NCBI RefSeq assembly: GCF_014529535.1
Contig: NC_050737.1
Coordinates: forward strand, 6,092,487 to 6,156,486
Source of the DNA: Bradysia coprophila
Taxonomy: Eukaryota > Arthropoda > Insecta > Diptera > Sciaridae
DNA: 64,000 nucleotides
Direction of reading: 5' to 3'
The notes beneath the pieces are model-generated. The model was not told where the DNA came from. It saw nothing but the letters and a program-made list of their open reading frames with translations, and ran no database searches. A program made the position numbers and the translations under genes. Below, piece after piece: positions 1-12,989 of this stretch; within the stretch, counting starts at the first letter, position 1; each line of letters starts with the position of its first letter.

Positions 1-3000
1 CGATGACACGCTCAAACGTTTTCAAAATTACTCTTGTAGAATTTCGTCTTGTCAAGTTAGTTTTTCAAGTAAGTAAATTTTCAAGTAAATTTCAAGTAGC
101 ATTTTGGCAAAGCGATTAAATTAGATTGATACAATGTGATCACAAATTACAGTTGTTTTTCTTTGTTTGAAGTTCGCAATTTCATTCTATTAACCCTTTT
201 GAATTTCATTCCAACCGTTTTGATGTATAATACATTAAAAAGTGGTCTAAAAGTGATCCAATTATAGCGAGTGAAGTGTCTTCAAGCGGTAGCTCTTATC
301 ACTAAAATCTCCAGATTTTAAACCTGTCAATTCAGTGTCTATGCTAGGAGCAGTGCTGTGGTCATAGCGTTGCAATCTCACCGAAAAGCAATATTTCATT
401 TTGCTCATATTTTTCAATAGAAAAAGAGACGAGTTAAAATTTCGCCGAAAAACATTATTTCATTTTGCTCATATTTTTCTTGTGTAATGACGATTTATGC
501 ACTGACATACTTTCGAATTAAGGGAACAAAAACATTCAGAAAAAGTTCTTTTTGCCAAATTTCCTTTTGACCTATTTATTTAATGAAAATGGTTGGCCAC
601 TTAAAAACTTTGTTTCTCTACTTACATTTTACGTACTTCATACAAATCATCGTAATTTGGCTTACATAATGAGCCATCGTTATAATAGCATAGCTCAGTG
701 GATCGTTAATGTGGTAATTTGAGTATACGCGATTTTTGCGACTTGTTTGTACTGTTTTATATATAAATATATATCCAAGATGACAGGAGAATTTTATCCA
801 GTCAACAAATTGCTAAGCACATACACTGCAGCTCTATTACCAATATTTGTTTTATAAATTTTGATCAGGTCTTTATATCTCTTAATTCATTTAAGTCTTC
901 CAATTTATGTTGGTGTCGTTTCTCGGAAAATCTTTTCTTTTTTTTTTAATTTCAGCACTGCACTTCCCACTCTATCATCAAACAAAAACATAGATAACGT
1001 ACATTCTCCCATCCGACTCTTTCGGCATGAACTTTGCCATTTCATAAATACAGCAGCAGAGACCTTTGACATTTTCTCGGAAATTCAGCACGATAAGCAT
1101 CTGCTAGTCATATCATACTCTTACATTGATTTCGAATATATCGAAGAAATTTCTGAGTAGAGTAAACATTTTGTTTTGGATTCATTAAGCTTTTAGTAAC
1201 GAATTCTATGTGCTAGAGCACATGGGACATGGTATGAAAGGGGGGAGTCATACCTATCATATAAAAGACTAAAATTAATAACCGTTGTGGAGCCTGTCGA
1301 TACATTTCGTTAATTTCGTCAATGAATTCTGTAAATTTGTTCGTCATAAAATCCACAAATACCATGGGAGACAGCTCGGTAAAATTATAACCTTTTTCAA
1401 AATCACTATTTAACCACCGGTTAAATATAGGGTTACCATGGTTGTATTGTATAGTGTGTTTATTAAAAGTGATAACTAGTATTTCCACTCACCTCCAAAA
1501 TTGAGATCTGTGCTTGATTTCCAATTACCAAAAAAGTGCTCAGTGTGAGAGACAAAATTGAAGTTGATTCTTCGACAGCTCGCTCTCTCACAGCGCTATC
1601 ACGGAGTACTTTTTGTTAAGTGGAAATCGTACTTTACTTAACTACGAGAAAAGTAGTAACTTCCATGACGATATTATTCATTTGCAGCGAAGAGTAATTG
1701 CACAGTTTCGGACCTAAAAGCTTATAGTGAGCATTGTATCTCCTACCTAAATACACAATAAGAGAAAGAAGCCTAGATAAACTATCTAAAGATATGTGGG
1801 CGCAGTAGTTTAGAGTATTTTAGTTAGAAAAGACGAAGACTCGCTCAAGGTTGTATATTGTATTGATCCAGACAAAATCATCCTAACATTTGTGTCTCAA
1901 TGTTGCATCGCGACCAACTATCGTACAAACTCTGTCTCTCCATTCAACGCTAAAATTACATTTGAAAAGAACAAAGACAATGAGCGTTAATTTAGACACC
2001 ATCGCTTCAACATTCTTTCCATTGAAAAATAATTGACTGAATCTAGCACAGCTATGTGAAATGGTACTTCCACAAGAGTGCAAATCGAAAAAAAAAATAT
2101 TCAGAAGAATTCTGCTTAACTGCACTTAAATATTAAAATGCATTTGCAAAACGGATAAAACATAAAACGTGCATAGATGCAACCAGAGATTTATATATTA
2201 TTTATGCGACACAATAACACTGTAAATTTTCAATGGAACTTTTCGTCGAAAGCTGGCAAACAATCGGTCTACAACAATCCTTACACGAATCGTAAGCATT
2301 TCCATAAATCATTTTTCAAAAATGTATTTGTTATGCAAGCGACGTTTTCGTGGTAGAACTACATGCGGAATATATATTATTGTACGTACGTACACAGGGC
2401 CTCTGCTCCAACACAAACACAACAATGAGAACACATTCATACGCTTTCCATCCCTTTTTACTTTTCCATTTGCCTCTATACATTTCTGCGTAAACTGAAA
2501 CCTAACCGTTAACCCATACTACCCCACTAAGAAAATCCATATTACTGTGACCTATTTCGGTCGCGTTTATTTCCGTTCCATATATAAGTACATAATACAA
2601 AAAAATAAAATCTGTGTCACTCCCGTGAGCTTTTCCGAATTGTGGCTGTTTTGTACCGATTAGAATCAAGGGCCTCCCTCTCCACTGTTAGTTTTTTTTT
2701 GTTTACTTACGCACAATTTATCTGTACATCAACTTCAACTATTAGATGATGTACTATCCCTGAGGCTATTTAATCGTGTACTTATAGAAATTATGACGAT
2801 ATAACGAAACCATCACTTAAGGGCGATTAGAGATGTATGCACAGTATCATAGCTATGTTGTTTGGTTGGGAGTTATCATTGTACTTTTTGTAACGGAAAC
2901 ATGGAAAATATGATCATCCAATGATCTCAAAACGTTAGCAGTGGAAACGGGAAATCTTTTTGTGCTATAACATGCAATGAATAAAACAGATTCATATGAT

Positions 3001-3299
3001 TTTATACACGAAAGCAAAAACGGACTCTTACATTTTTGAATTTATTTCTGTCATACATGTCATGTGCTTTCTTCCGTCTATGTGTATGTGTAGCTATTGC
3101 GTGTACTTCCCATTCAGGATAATTCTGTGTCAACATAATTATTCCCTAACGCTCTAAAATGTACAAAAGCACAACTAACAAAAAACTTTACAAAACATTT
3201 AAATGAACATCTGAGGACGAAAAAATCCATCGTAAAATGTGGAATATCCGATGAACTTAGCTTAGAAATTTTTTTCTGTTTTCGAAAGGGAAATCTTTT
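1..3299. other. Gene-poor AT-rich sequence
   Basis: I see no gene that can be supported. There are only short open frames without family resemblance. One hairpin-type repeat copy (1529-1623) lies in it. The rest looks like intergenic or intronic DNA. Confidence 0.5.
1529..1623. repeat. Palindromic MITE-like repeat, copy 1 of 3
   Basis: The left end reads AAAAAGTGCTCAGTGTGAGAG and the right end contains CTCTCTCACAGC and GAGTACTTTTTGTTAAGTGG, which is an imperfect inverted match. The core has ACAAAATTGA and GACAGCTCGCTCTCTCAC, shared with copies at 10415-10527 and 10699-10813. There is no coding capacity, so it is presumably non-autonomous. This copy is the shortest and most diverged. Confidence 0.6.
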
Positions 3300-3544
3300 T
3301 TGTCAGCAAAATTATTCTTTTTTTTAATTAATTGTTTAGTTTAGCTATTTTTTAACAGCAATTCTATTGATTTGCAACAGCAAATTTATTCTACTTTTGT
3401 CAGCAGATTTATTTCTTGTCATAAGCAAAATTAATTGTTTATTTTAGCTATTTTTTATCTATTTTTGGTGAAATGGATTTTCATATATGCTTTTCGTCAC
3501 TAGTGGTGAAATGGACACCAAAACCCAATGCTTATCGAGCAACA

Positions 3545-3567
3545 CCTCTAACCATTCGGCTATTGAG
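3545..3567 (-). other. tRNA-like A-box fragment, possible SINE head
   Basis: Read on the minus strand the sequence is close to the A-box of leucine or serine tRNAs (TAGCCGAATGGTTAGAGG against the usual TAGCCGAGTGGTTAAGG). A convincing B-box and a complete cloverleaf are absent, so this is not a functional tRNA gene. It may be the head of a tRNA-derived SINE or a decayed tRNA inside the surrounding element. Confidence 0.25.
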
Positions 3568-3849
3568 ATATATAATCGCAGTGTAACAATTTTCAAAAGT
3601 TCATTTTTCGCAGCTGGTTGCAGAAAACGTTGTATGCAACACGTTGTGAAAGTGGTAGTTTTTGTCACATGCTTCGCTCGCTTCGCACGTTTGATAACAT
3701 TACATCTAGTGACACAAACTACCACTTTTCGCAACTAGCTGCAGAAATTACTATTTCACGTCTTACGTCAACGTAAATAGTTATTGACACTACACGGACA
3801 ATTCATTTCTTTTTACGAAATGGATACCAATTTTCATTGCACTTAAAAA

Positions 3850-4033
3850 GCGTTTTAACACGCCGAGCGATCCGGCCCATTGCCCCGGAGCGAAGCGGAG
3901 GGCCGCAATGCGAGCCGGGCGCCGGAACGGTGTTGGTAACTTAGGAGTTAATTTTTTTTCTCTCGCATCGTCTAATAATTAGTCTGTGTAATTCATTGCC
4001 CATAAAGAGCGTTTTAACACGCCGAGCGATCCG
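3850..4033 (+). repeat. 25-bp direct repeat flanking a GC-rich patch
   Basis: Positions 3850-3874 and 4009-4033 are identical (GCGTTTTAACACGCCGAGCG and five more bases). Between them a GC-rich patch (3875-3925) contains the near-palindrome CCCCGGAGCGAAGCGGAGG, sharply different in composition from the AT-rich surroundings. The distance between the repeats is 159 bases. This may be the footprint of an insertion that duplicated its flank, or part of the enclosing element. Confidence 0.5.
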
Positions 4034-4129
4034 TAAACTTAGTTAAAGTGAAATTATTATGAAAGGTGTGTATCCTAGAAACTACGCATAGCGAAATTAC
4101 GAAGCCCCATTCAAATCGAGGGATAAATG

Positions 4130-4208
4130 CTTTTTTAGGCACTAGGTGTGTAGATTGTCACTCGATACCGCAGGTCGAGCGTGACAATACACATCGTGTG
4201 CCTAAAAG
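4130..4208. repeat. Hairpin, about 35-bp arms
   Basis: The left arm (4130-4165) contains TTTTTTAGGCACTAGGTGTG and ATTGTCACTCGA. The right arm (4173-4208) is its imperfect reverse complement, ending GTGTGCCTAAAAG. The loop is about seven bases. The hairpin lies inside the foldback-like element. Confidence 0.6.
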
Positions 4209-4740
4209 ATCTATCACCGAGTTGTGTACAACGTTTTTCGCAATAAAGGCAACGGAAAGTTCTACTTTTCGTCGCTTGTTGAGTTGACGTTTTCGTGTTA
4301 GTGGTGTTAGTGATATAATTTTATATGTCCTACTGCGGGACATATGCTGATTGAAGATAGTAATTTTCCTACTTATAAAAAAATAAATTTGCAATTGAAA
4401 CACTAATAAATTTGCTGACAAAAAGCAATAACTTCGAGGTATTAATTTTGCTGTTCGAAGGCATTAAAAGTGCATATTACAAAACAATAAATTTGCTGAC
4501 TACAAAGTAATAAATTTGCTGCCAGGGATTTGCTGCAAAAGAATTATTTTTGCTGCTTAAAGTCAGTAATATTGCTGCTCAGAAAGCAATAAATATGCTG
4601 TTCGAGTACTAATAAGTTTGCTGAAAATAAGACTAATTTTGCTGATACAAAACACTAAATTTGCTGATAAAAAAGATTAAATTTGCTGCTAAAAAAAATA
4701 AATTTGCAGAAAAAAAGAATAAATTTGCTGACAAAAAAAT

Positions 4741-7700
4741 AGATGCCGTTTTCAAAATTCAATCCACAAATAATGTATGAAATCACATTAAAACATAGCT
4801 CGATAACACTCATAGACTTACGAAAGTACTGTACGAAGTCTTTTATGCGGATTGAGAAACTGTTGTATGTACGTAAGTAAAGGGCATTCACCAAAAGTTA
4901 CTAAGCTAAATTGTTCGGGTGTAGGTCGGAAAGGCAGGAAATAAACCTGTTCTAATATGGTGCGTACATTTGAAATTTTGATTTTTATGATGCCGAAATT
5001 CTACATGTTGTAAATCACTGATTAAAAAAGACGACAAATTTGAAAAAAAAATTGTCAATTGTCAAATTGACAATTTTCTCGAATTCTGATGCCAAAATAG
5101 TTTATGTTAACCAAGAATGAAAATTGGAAAAAGTATTTTCGACAGTGCCTAAAGGAAACACATAAAACTTTTGACATCCAAAGGTTCATCTGAAGTTAGG
5201 AAACCCACCTATAGATTTGAAAAATCCTTCAATGTATCTATATTTAGTCGACTGACAAAAGTAACCTCTTTGCTGGTAGCTCTGGGTTTCGAAAGGGCCC
5301 TATTCAGTTCATATCTTTGCAGACGGCCAAGTCGCCCAGAAAGCTTTTAGAGGCTAAATGTTCACCTCCCAAGTAATGAAAGCGCGGATAAACCTGCTAG
5401 GATAGCTTTTATCACCAGCCTCGCCTCTCTGGTAAGCATATACCACACCAGTCCTCTTTCAGTCATGCAGAAGTGTATAACGGATTGAATAAACAGGGCT
5501 TTCGCCAATCGATGCTCAGCTCTGCAAGAGGCAAAAAATTCAATATTGATTATCAAGAGCCATTCCAAGCACATTCTGTCTCTCAGTAAGCGTAACGTTG
5601 AGCGTTTGAGCGACTATATCAGGACACTAGTTAGCAAAATAGTTATGGACATTTACAGTGCTGACTAATCCTTTGCATTCGAGAAATTTTTTAAGAAATG
5701 TACTTCTAAATATCAATCGGTGGGTTCGGATGTACATGACACATGAGAAGTCTGTACATTTTATTGAAAAATGCAGAATTTCATTAACGGAAAGTGGAAA
5801 AATTTCCAGAACTTCACTCGACTAAACTACTAAACTACTATATGTCAATGTTTCTAACGCTAAATAAATAATTGCAAAACGATGCTCGAAACACATGTGC
5901 AAATTTTATCAGAGAGGAAAAGCACCATTTTGACCCAAATAGAATCACATCGGAGTGCATACGTACTTCATGCTGATGAAGGGCAAACACCAGCAATTTA
6001 TATAATTTCAGAGCGTTTAACGTACTTTAATCGAGTGCGACTTAAAAGCACACTTGTATGCATTTAGTAAATTACCTCCATGATTTTTCTAAAAATATTC
6101 CCGGCGAATCAACTATTGTTGTGTGAATAAGTAATCGTTTTTATGATGTCTCTTCATAATTGACTCATTTTGGGTGGGGGAGATGATGCGTTCATTTACA
6201 TTTCTTATAAATTTCGTCATATCTGCACACTTTTCATATTATACAAAATAATCGGCGAGAAAATATGCAAATTTTTATTTTCTCTACTCTACGGGGAAAT
6301 AAATTTGTTATCGCCAGGCCAGGACATAATAATGTTGCAAAAAGGAAGAAGAAAAAATAGATTAAGCGTGTAGCCTCTGTAGCCTTTAGAACGTAACATA
6401 ATCATCACGTCGTAATCGCATAATAAAACTGAATTTACATTGTAAACTAAAAAAAGAGAGGCAGAACTTTACTTTGTGATGCTGTTCCGAGGAAAAAATA
6501 CCATCGTCATCAAAACAGAATTAGTGTAATAAATTCATAAGAAGTAATAACCTTTTAGACAAAACAAAAACTCATCACAAAATGTGCAACAAAACAATTA
6601 ATTTGTATGTATGCTTCAACCCATTAATACACTTTAAAGTAGGTGGTAGTGGGATACGCAAAATTTCGGAGAAGCCGTGGCAATACAAGTTCATGGCACG
6701 GAAATTCTACTTTATACCCTTGTGAGCTCTTGGAAAATTTGGACGATCGGTAAGTAAAGTCTAGAATTGAATAGAATTAGTAAAAAAGTTCAAGTTGAGA
6801 AGTTCAATAAGTGCTTAAGTCGAAAGTTGTACCAGCAAACTATAAATTTTTCTTTAGATTATACTTTATCATTAACGTCCATTCACTCCCTGGATTTTAG
6901 TCCGATAACAAGGTAAAAGAGTTTTACAACGCCACACAAAGAATAAATATCAGCTCCCTGCATTACGTACAGGACTAAAGGCTAAAAAAAATGTGCTTTG
7001 CACATTCAATATTCGCATGAGTAACTTTTAATCAATCGAAAAATCAACGTTTTCACCATCAAAAGTCTGAAACTCGCACGCCAACTTTATCTCAAATTCC
7101 AGTTTGAATTCTTTTCGTTATGCTTCTTTGACATAATGCTTGTAGGGAGATTCCGAATGATTTCTCTCCGATATAATTTGATTAAAAAAAAGAATTAATA
7201 AGCATTTTAAGTGGAATGCATTTCCGGAAGATCTACCTTCCATCCTCAACAACACTTAACTAAAACATTTAAATTTTAATTCACTCTCTTCTAGGACACT
7301 TGGATTAATTGCAAGAAAATCCAACTTAATGAAAATTACGTAAAAATACAAAGCATCCAAGAAGTGCTAGATTCGTTCTGGTGAAGATACCATCGAAGGC
7401 AGTAGGCGTCAAATTTGTTAAATGCACTCATTATATATTATGTGAAGAGTTTTTTTTTGTTTATAGACTTTCTCAAACCTAGTTTGCGCCAAAGAGAAAA
7501 TGTGATGCCACCGCCTTCATGATCAACTCATTTACTGTCGTGTAAATAGCCATTTACATCATGACATTGTTAAAAAAATGTACTTTTGACCTCTGGTGCT
7601 TGATAAATCAAAGTATATACACAAAATAGAGAGAATGGTATACAAATTTTTTTTGCTATACTTGCAATTCATATGAGCTTCTGGAGTGCTATGTGTATAG

Positions 7701-10285
7701 TATATAGCCTGCCTCTACAACATTATTCAGCAGATTTTTTTTTTTAAATGAACATTTCGATGGGAAACCCGTTTTAATTGAGGGGTGGAAATGAAACGAT
7801 TTCGTAGAAAATGTTAATTAAACCAATGAAGGAAAAAAATACGATTTTGATCCACCACTCATTTAAAATTGTCATTAGGTTGAATGGTTGGAAAATATTA
7901 AAGAACATAAAGTTTGATGGTCGGTCAAGAATGGCAATAAAAAAAAACCAACCAACCCATCATGTACGGAAAATGTACAACCCCACAAGACGAAGCTTTC
8001 ATTTTATAAGAAGTAATTTATTTACATCATCGTTTTTGTTGTTGATTTAATTTTCAACATAAACCAACATTTTTTTTGCGGCCATTCGCTGGATAAATAT
8101 GAGTTCTTAAACGTAATCTAATTTTATATCTCTCCCCGCTTGTTTTTTCAATATTAATTTTGAACATTTCGACGAAACGAACGGTTCATTTCGATAATGA
8201 AAGCTTTTTTTCGGTCATTACTTAATTCAGAATTTAATTTACAGTGAAATTATGCATACAACCAGAAATGTATTTAGGTTGGAGTACATTATAGTAAAAT
8301 CATGATTCCATGGTTTTCACCAAAAACTTGGGGAATAGTGCAGCCGGAAGAGATGAGAAGTTGTTATTGATAAAAACGACAAAAAAGGATGATGGTAGAT
8401 TTTATATCAAATACCAGGTGGTACTATCACACTAGGGTCATAATGCCGTTTGTAAAAAGCGAGGTATAAAGTTCGCGAATACAATTTAATTGATTGGACT
8501 GAACAGAAAGATGAAATTTCCATCAGATTTGGGATTTTCTATTCGACGCCGCTAGGGCTTGGAGAAGGCCTATTTCAGGTCTTAAGACGTTGACTGAAAT
8601 GCCTCGCAATAAGTAATACTTCCAATCGGTTGTGGTTTGATTTGTAGTTAACAATTGTGGCTTTCAACTGTCACATTAGGACAACGTATTTAAGACAGAT
8701 TATATTTATAAATAGTAATAAATTGTTCTTTAATGACTTGTTTACTGTGTCAATTATATGTACGTACAGTCAACACTCTATTTATTACCGAGCTTTTTAC
8801 GAAGCTTTTGGTAATTTTCGCTTGACCTGAAATAGATCTGATATGAACTGTGGCCGATTTTTTTTTGGACTGACGAAAGTCTATCTTACTGCTTCTACTA
8901 ACTTTATAAGGGGTCATTCACAAAGTCACGCTTGACTCCTAATTACATCTCTTTCTATCACATTTTTATCCATATTTTGCATCTCTTTCGCACGCGCGAC
9001 ATTCTTCATAAACAATTCCTAAGGCTGAAACAGTAACGTTTCTTGGAATACCAATAGTAACACTCGGTCGGGCATGTTGTATTTTATACAATATTTGGCT
9101 GAGAACAAATATTCAAAATGTGAACACTTGTTGGCATATCGTGTAGCCGTTTTTTTTAACATTCGACCGGAGCTAATTCCTTAAATATCAACTAAAACCG
9201 ATTCATCTTGATGTCGGAGCAAAATGGAAATAAATTTTATTTTCTACCCGACCAGAAATACTGCAAAGCTTACTCGAAACATTAGTTATTTATATCTCAC
9301 ACATTCGCTTTTCAATAATAATAATAAAAATAAAATGGATAAAGCAGATAAGAAACCATTTCTTTTCTGCCGCCTATGCACATCTCAAAAAAAAAATTTA
9401 AATACGATGGTGGAGAAAATGGAAATCAAAAGGACAAACATTTATTTATTGTAGCTGGGTTATTTCGGGGGATATTTTCTTTATACAATTCTCTATTTGT
9501 TGTCGTTATTCTTGGTTATACGCGTACATAATTTATCAACAAATCAGGATAAAGAAAGGATTTATTCATTGCCGGAAAATGAAGGTTTATATTTATATTA
9601 CTTATGTACATCTACTTATCCATATATATATATAGAAGGAACCATGCATGTAAAAAGGAATGAACATTTGTTTATATATATATATACGCATCATATGTCA
9701 ACCAATATTTCGTCGTTGAGCTTATTTGTATTGCCTAATTTACTTGATCCATCTCGACCCACTAATATGTGTGGTTTTGCACTAATTTATATTGAGGACC
9801 AGCTGCTGTGCGTGTATGGTATTACTAAGTATATTACATAGAGGATATTGTACATACAATGAATGTGATTAATACTGTGGAGCCTTTCCTCGGAACCATC
9901 ATGAATATTTAAGCAATTCATATTCATTTTGCGATCTATTCTAACCGAAAATAATACTTAAGTAATTGAGTAGACAAGCTGGATATAATTCAGTCCATCT
10001 CAAAATTTTCTATTCACTTAAAATGTTTGTCACAGTATAGTAGCAATGAGAAAAAGGTTAACATTATGTATGTGTTTTATATGGAGCGTCATAGAGTCGA
10101 GCGAATATAAAATAATAAAAAAAACAAATTTTGATTTTTCTGTGTTATTTCGTTTGCTTATGAGTTTGATCCTAGTCTGATAATTCCACAATAATTTTCT
10201 GCGGCACTATAACAAATTCAGTCCAATCAAATTCAATTAAAGGATAAAAGTCCTTAACGAGTCCCAAACGGTGGTAAAAGTCTTA
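4741..10285. other. Gene-poor sequence
   Basis: No exon, RNA gene or clear repeat family can be supported. Open frames here are all under 115 codons, rich in Tyr, Ile, Leu and Phe as expected of AT-rich noncoding DNA. Poly-A and poly-T runs and TA-dinucleotide tracts (around 9625-9695) are common. Confidence 0.5.
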
Positions 10286-10393
10286 GCTTGATTTCCTCCT
10301 ACGCCGTTTACGCTCCGTTTGGACTCCGTTTACTCTTTAAACAATAAAAAAGAGAGACGTGGTTTAGCTAAACGGCGTAAGAAGAAATCAAGC
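10286..10393. repeat. Hairpin element with 25-bp terminal arms
   Basis: Arm 10286-10310 starts GCTTGATTTCCTCC and arm 10369-10393 is its near-perfect reverse complement (ends GAAATCAAGC). The internal part repeats CTCCGTTT motifs. It is the first of four palindromic units packed into 530 bases. Confidence 0.6.
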
Positions 10394-10414
10394 ATTATGC
10401 TTAGTTTCCTCTTA

Positions 10415-10527
10415 CCAAAAAAGTACCTCCGTGTGAGATACAAAATTGAATTTTTTCAATTTTTTCTTTGTTTATTTGACAGTTTGCTCTCTCACGGCTC
10501 TCTCACTGAGTACTTTTTGTTGAGTGG
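10415..10527. repeat. Palindromic MITE-like repeat, copy 2 of 3
   Basis: Left end AAAAAAGTACCTCCGTGTGA, right end CTCTCTCACTGAGTAC followed by TTTTTGTTGAGTGG; the ends are imperfect inverted repeats. The interior TTCAATTTTT..CTTTGTTTATTTGACAG is almost the same as in copy 3, 170 bases away, in the same orientation. Confidence 0.7.
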
Positions 10528-10607
10528 ATCAGACACTTAATGCTTAAGATGAGTACAGAGCTCGTGAAAAATGCATGCAAAATCGACCTCTGCAAAATGC
10601 TTGCAAA

Positions 10608-10687
10608 ATATGACACAAAATGTATGAGCCAGCTGTCACGGAGCTTGCAAAATATTTGACAGATAGCTCATACATTTTGTGTCATAT
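10608..10687. repeat. Hairpin with perfect 21-bp arms
   Basis: 10608-10628 (ATATGACACAAAATGTATGA plus G) and 10667-10687 are exact reverse complements. The 38-base spacer contains a further imperfect pairing between GCTGTCACGGAGC and sequences beside it. It sits between copies 2 and 3 of the MITE-like repeat. Confidence 0.7.
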
Positions 10688-10698
10688 CTGTGTACTAG

Positions 10699-10813
10699 CC
10701 AAAAAAGTACTCCGTGTGAGAGACAAAATTGATAATTTTTTTCAATTTTTGCTTTGTTTATTTGACAGCTCGCTCTCTCACGGCTCTCTCACAAAGTACG
10801 TTTTGTTGAGTGG
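10699..10813. repeat. Palindromic MITE-like repeat, copy 3 of 3
   Basis: Left end CCAAAAAAGTACTCCGTGTG, right end CTCTCTCACAAAGTACG then TTTTGTTGAGTGG. The best-preserved copy of the family. No ORF, no obvious target-site duplication recognised. Confidence 0.7.
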
Positions 10814-12455
10814 AATGTAAACTTAACTTCATAATAATGCACTAAGTCAGTGCACCCAGCGCCAGTCAAAAAAAATTTACCGTCTTTATGGGATTAAAAA
10901 CCATAAAAACATGTTGACCGACAATACCGTTAGACATAGCTGAAACCAAAAATCACTAAACTCCTTATAGGATTTCCAAGAAGCTTACGAATTTCAGGTT
11001 TCAGCTAGGATCAGACTATGTCCAATATTGGACAGATTCAGATCAAAATTGGCAAAACATGTTGACTTGTTCCAAGTATTTAAAGTGCATTTTTCGATTG
11101 ATCGGTGTTATACGAATTCGTTGGGATTTAAGATGGAAGTAACGAATCAGTTAGGGAAACTAATTTTTGATCAAAATTGAAGATGTATACACTTCGATCT
11201 GGAACTTGGCTTTTTCGACAAGAAACACCAAACTACCAATCGAACTGACAATGCTAAGAATCGAACCGATCTCTTGCTCAAGATTCAATACCCGCAGCTG
11301 AAATGTTTCGTAAGCCCAATCAGAATCTGTGTCACGTTGGTTTCAAAGCCCGATTTAAACAAGCTAAAAAATTAGCCCACCTTTAAAAATTTAAATCACC
11401 GGAACATCCTCCCTTATCCCCATAATATGCATGGTATGCTTTGTTTTTCTAAGAAACTACATTTCCCTTTCTGTCTTTGTAATAAATCTTTCTGTTTGTA
11501 TAGGCTTTCTGTTTCTGTGGTTTAATTGGTATACATACCTTTCATACACAGAACCATTATGCGAAGTATGCATTTAAAGCAATCAAAGCTTATTATTCGG
11601 AGTAAAATATCTGGGAGAAACCAAAAATTCTTAAGATCCGGTAAATTGCTTTGAGAACTTTAAGAATTTTCGAAAATGTTAGTTCACTTTACGTCTCTAC
11701 ATAACATGGTTGCACATTTTTTAATTGAAAATAACGGCACCAAAGAACAATAGCGGTACCTGGAAATGAAAAAAAGTGGTAATGCTATTGACTTCGAAAA
11801 AGGAGAAAGAAATTTTTTTTAAACAGAAAATTGCTTCAATTTGTTCTTATACATTCTTACATAAAACTATTGTTGTCAAGAATTCACATCACAAGTTGTA
11901 TTGATTCAACTTCCAATATGACGGTCGTCATAAGCACCTTTTATGGAGTCATAATATCCTTTCTTCGACACTGTCCTTTGAGGGTTGTAGATACCAAAAG
12001 GGCTCGAAGTGAAACTCAATAGGGGAAGTCAATAAAAAATTATTATAGAAAGTTGTAAGTTATTAAACAACTTTGCTTTTCGACTTAGAACTACTACATT
12101 TCAGACTATTTTTATCTCATACATTTCATAACTGATATTTATCAGAGTGTCCTCTAACAACTTCTCAGAAGCATGTGAGATGGGCAACTGTTTCTAAGAT
12201 TAGAAACAACGTAAATATTGATTGTGTTGTTGAGAAAAAAAAAATTGCTTGTGACTCCCATTTTTGTTGCTGTTAATCGTGGAACGTTCTCAATTCATGA
12301 TGAACGGAAATAAAAACAAAGTATCAACAGATGTGTTTCGTGATCTTTATTGATCGTCCCAAACTGATAAATCTAACTGATGGTGCAACTTTCTTTGGCT
12401 TAAGAATTTTGTTTTAAAGACTTACAGTCTCCACCAAATTTGTCACGTAATTTGC
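10814..12455. other. Gene-poor sequence
   Basis: Nothing coding can be supported. Short open frames lack any family resemblance. Confidence 0.5.
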
Positions 12456-12614
12456 ATCAGCTGTTTTTCGGCTGGTCCACTCATACAACCTCATTGTCTT
12501 AATGTCTTATGCGTATTTATACTGTCTTATAAGTACCATACGCGCGTATTACTATTAAACTCATATAAACACGCAATGAAGTTTAATGAGTGGACCAGCT
12601 GAAAAACAGCTGAT
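12456..12614. repeat. Palindromic element with about 29-bp inverted ends
   Basis: 12456-12484 begins ATCAGCTGTTTTTCGGCTGG and 12586-12614 is its reverse complement with one difference. The match weakly continues outward (GTCACGTAATT against AATTGCGTCAC). A related single end (CAGCTGTTTTTCAGCTGATC) occurs at about 25393-25412, which indicates a dispersed family. Confidence 0.6.
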
Positions 12615-12779
12615 CAATTGCGTCACAACTTTGGTTTCAGTTAACTGTAAAGCCTATTCATTTTAATAGAACTTAACTTGAGTTGACGGGTCAAATACAG
12701 AAATTTTGTAACATCTTATAACTACATTATAGAATACTAGGTCCCACCTTTTGGCCTTTTCGTAATTTTCGTTATGTTA

Positions 12780-12985
12780 TTCTGCCAAAACAAAGACATA
12801 CTTTAGTCAATGAAATTACAAATTTTGACATTAGACCATACCTATAGAGTATACTTGCATTGCTTTAGTTGGTGTTTGGCTGTAAAAGAGTAAACATCTC
12901 TGCCAAAACAAGGAAATACTTTAGTCTCTAATTGGCTATCAAAGAGTAAACATCTCTGCAAAGCAAGGACAAACATACTTTAGCT
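12780..12985 (+). repeat. Imperfect direct repeats, three units
   Basis: The motif TCTGCCAAAACAAGGA..ATACTTTAGT followed by a TTGGCT.TAAAAGAGTAAACATC segment occurs about three times with spacing of roughly 60 to 120 bases. Looks like local duplication in noncoding DNA. Confidence 0.45.
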
Positions 12986-12989
12986 AATT

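Larger units (their letters stand above)
3300..4735. mobile_element. Foldback-like element with inverted tandem-repeat arms
   Basis: The right arm (about 4385-4735) is a run of degenerate units built on AATAAATTTGCTGAC followed by A-rich spacers, at least ten copies. The left arm (about 3315-3430) carries the reverse complement, GTCAGCAAATTTATT-like units, about four copies. The interior holds a tRNA-like promoter fragment, a GC-rich patch, a 25-bp direct repeat and a 79-bp hairpin. Long inverted arms made of short tandem repeats are the hallmark of foldback elements such as Drosophila FB. No transposase ORF is visible. Boundaries are approximate and I could not identify a target-site duplication. 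Confidence 0.55.

Noticed and set aside
861-1160. Plus-strand 99-codon frame with an acceptor-like TTTAATTTCAG inside
   Set aside because: No domain, and composition typical of AT-rich noncoding DNA.
1213-1488. Minus-strand 91-codon open frame with protein-like composition (GNPIFNRWLNSDFEKGYNF)
   Set aside because: It has no ATG start, no recognisable family and no partner exon; it could be an isolated exon or chance.
5362-5574. Less AT-rich 70-codon minus-strand frame
   Set aside because: No similarity that I recognise; perhaps a relic of an old element, not supportable.
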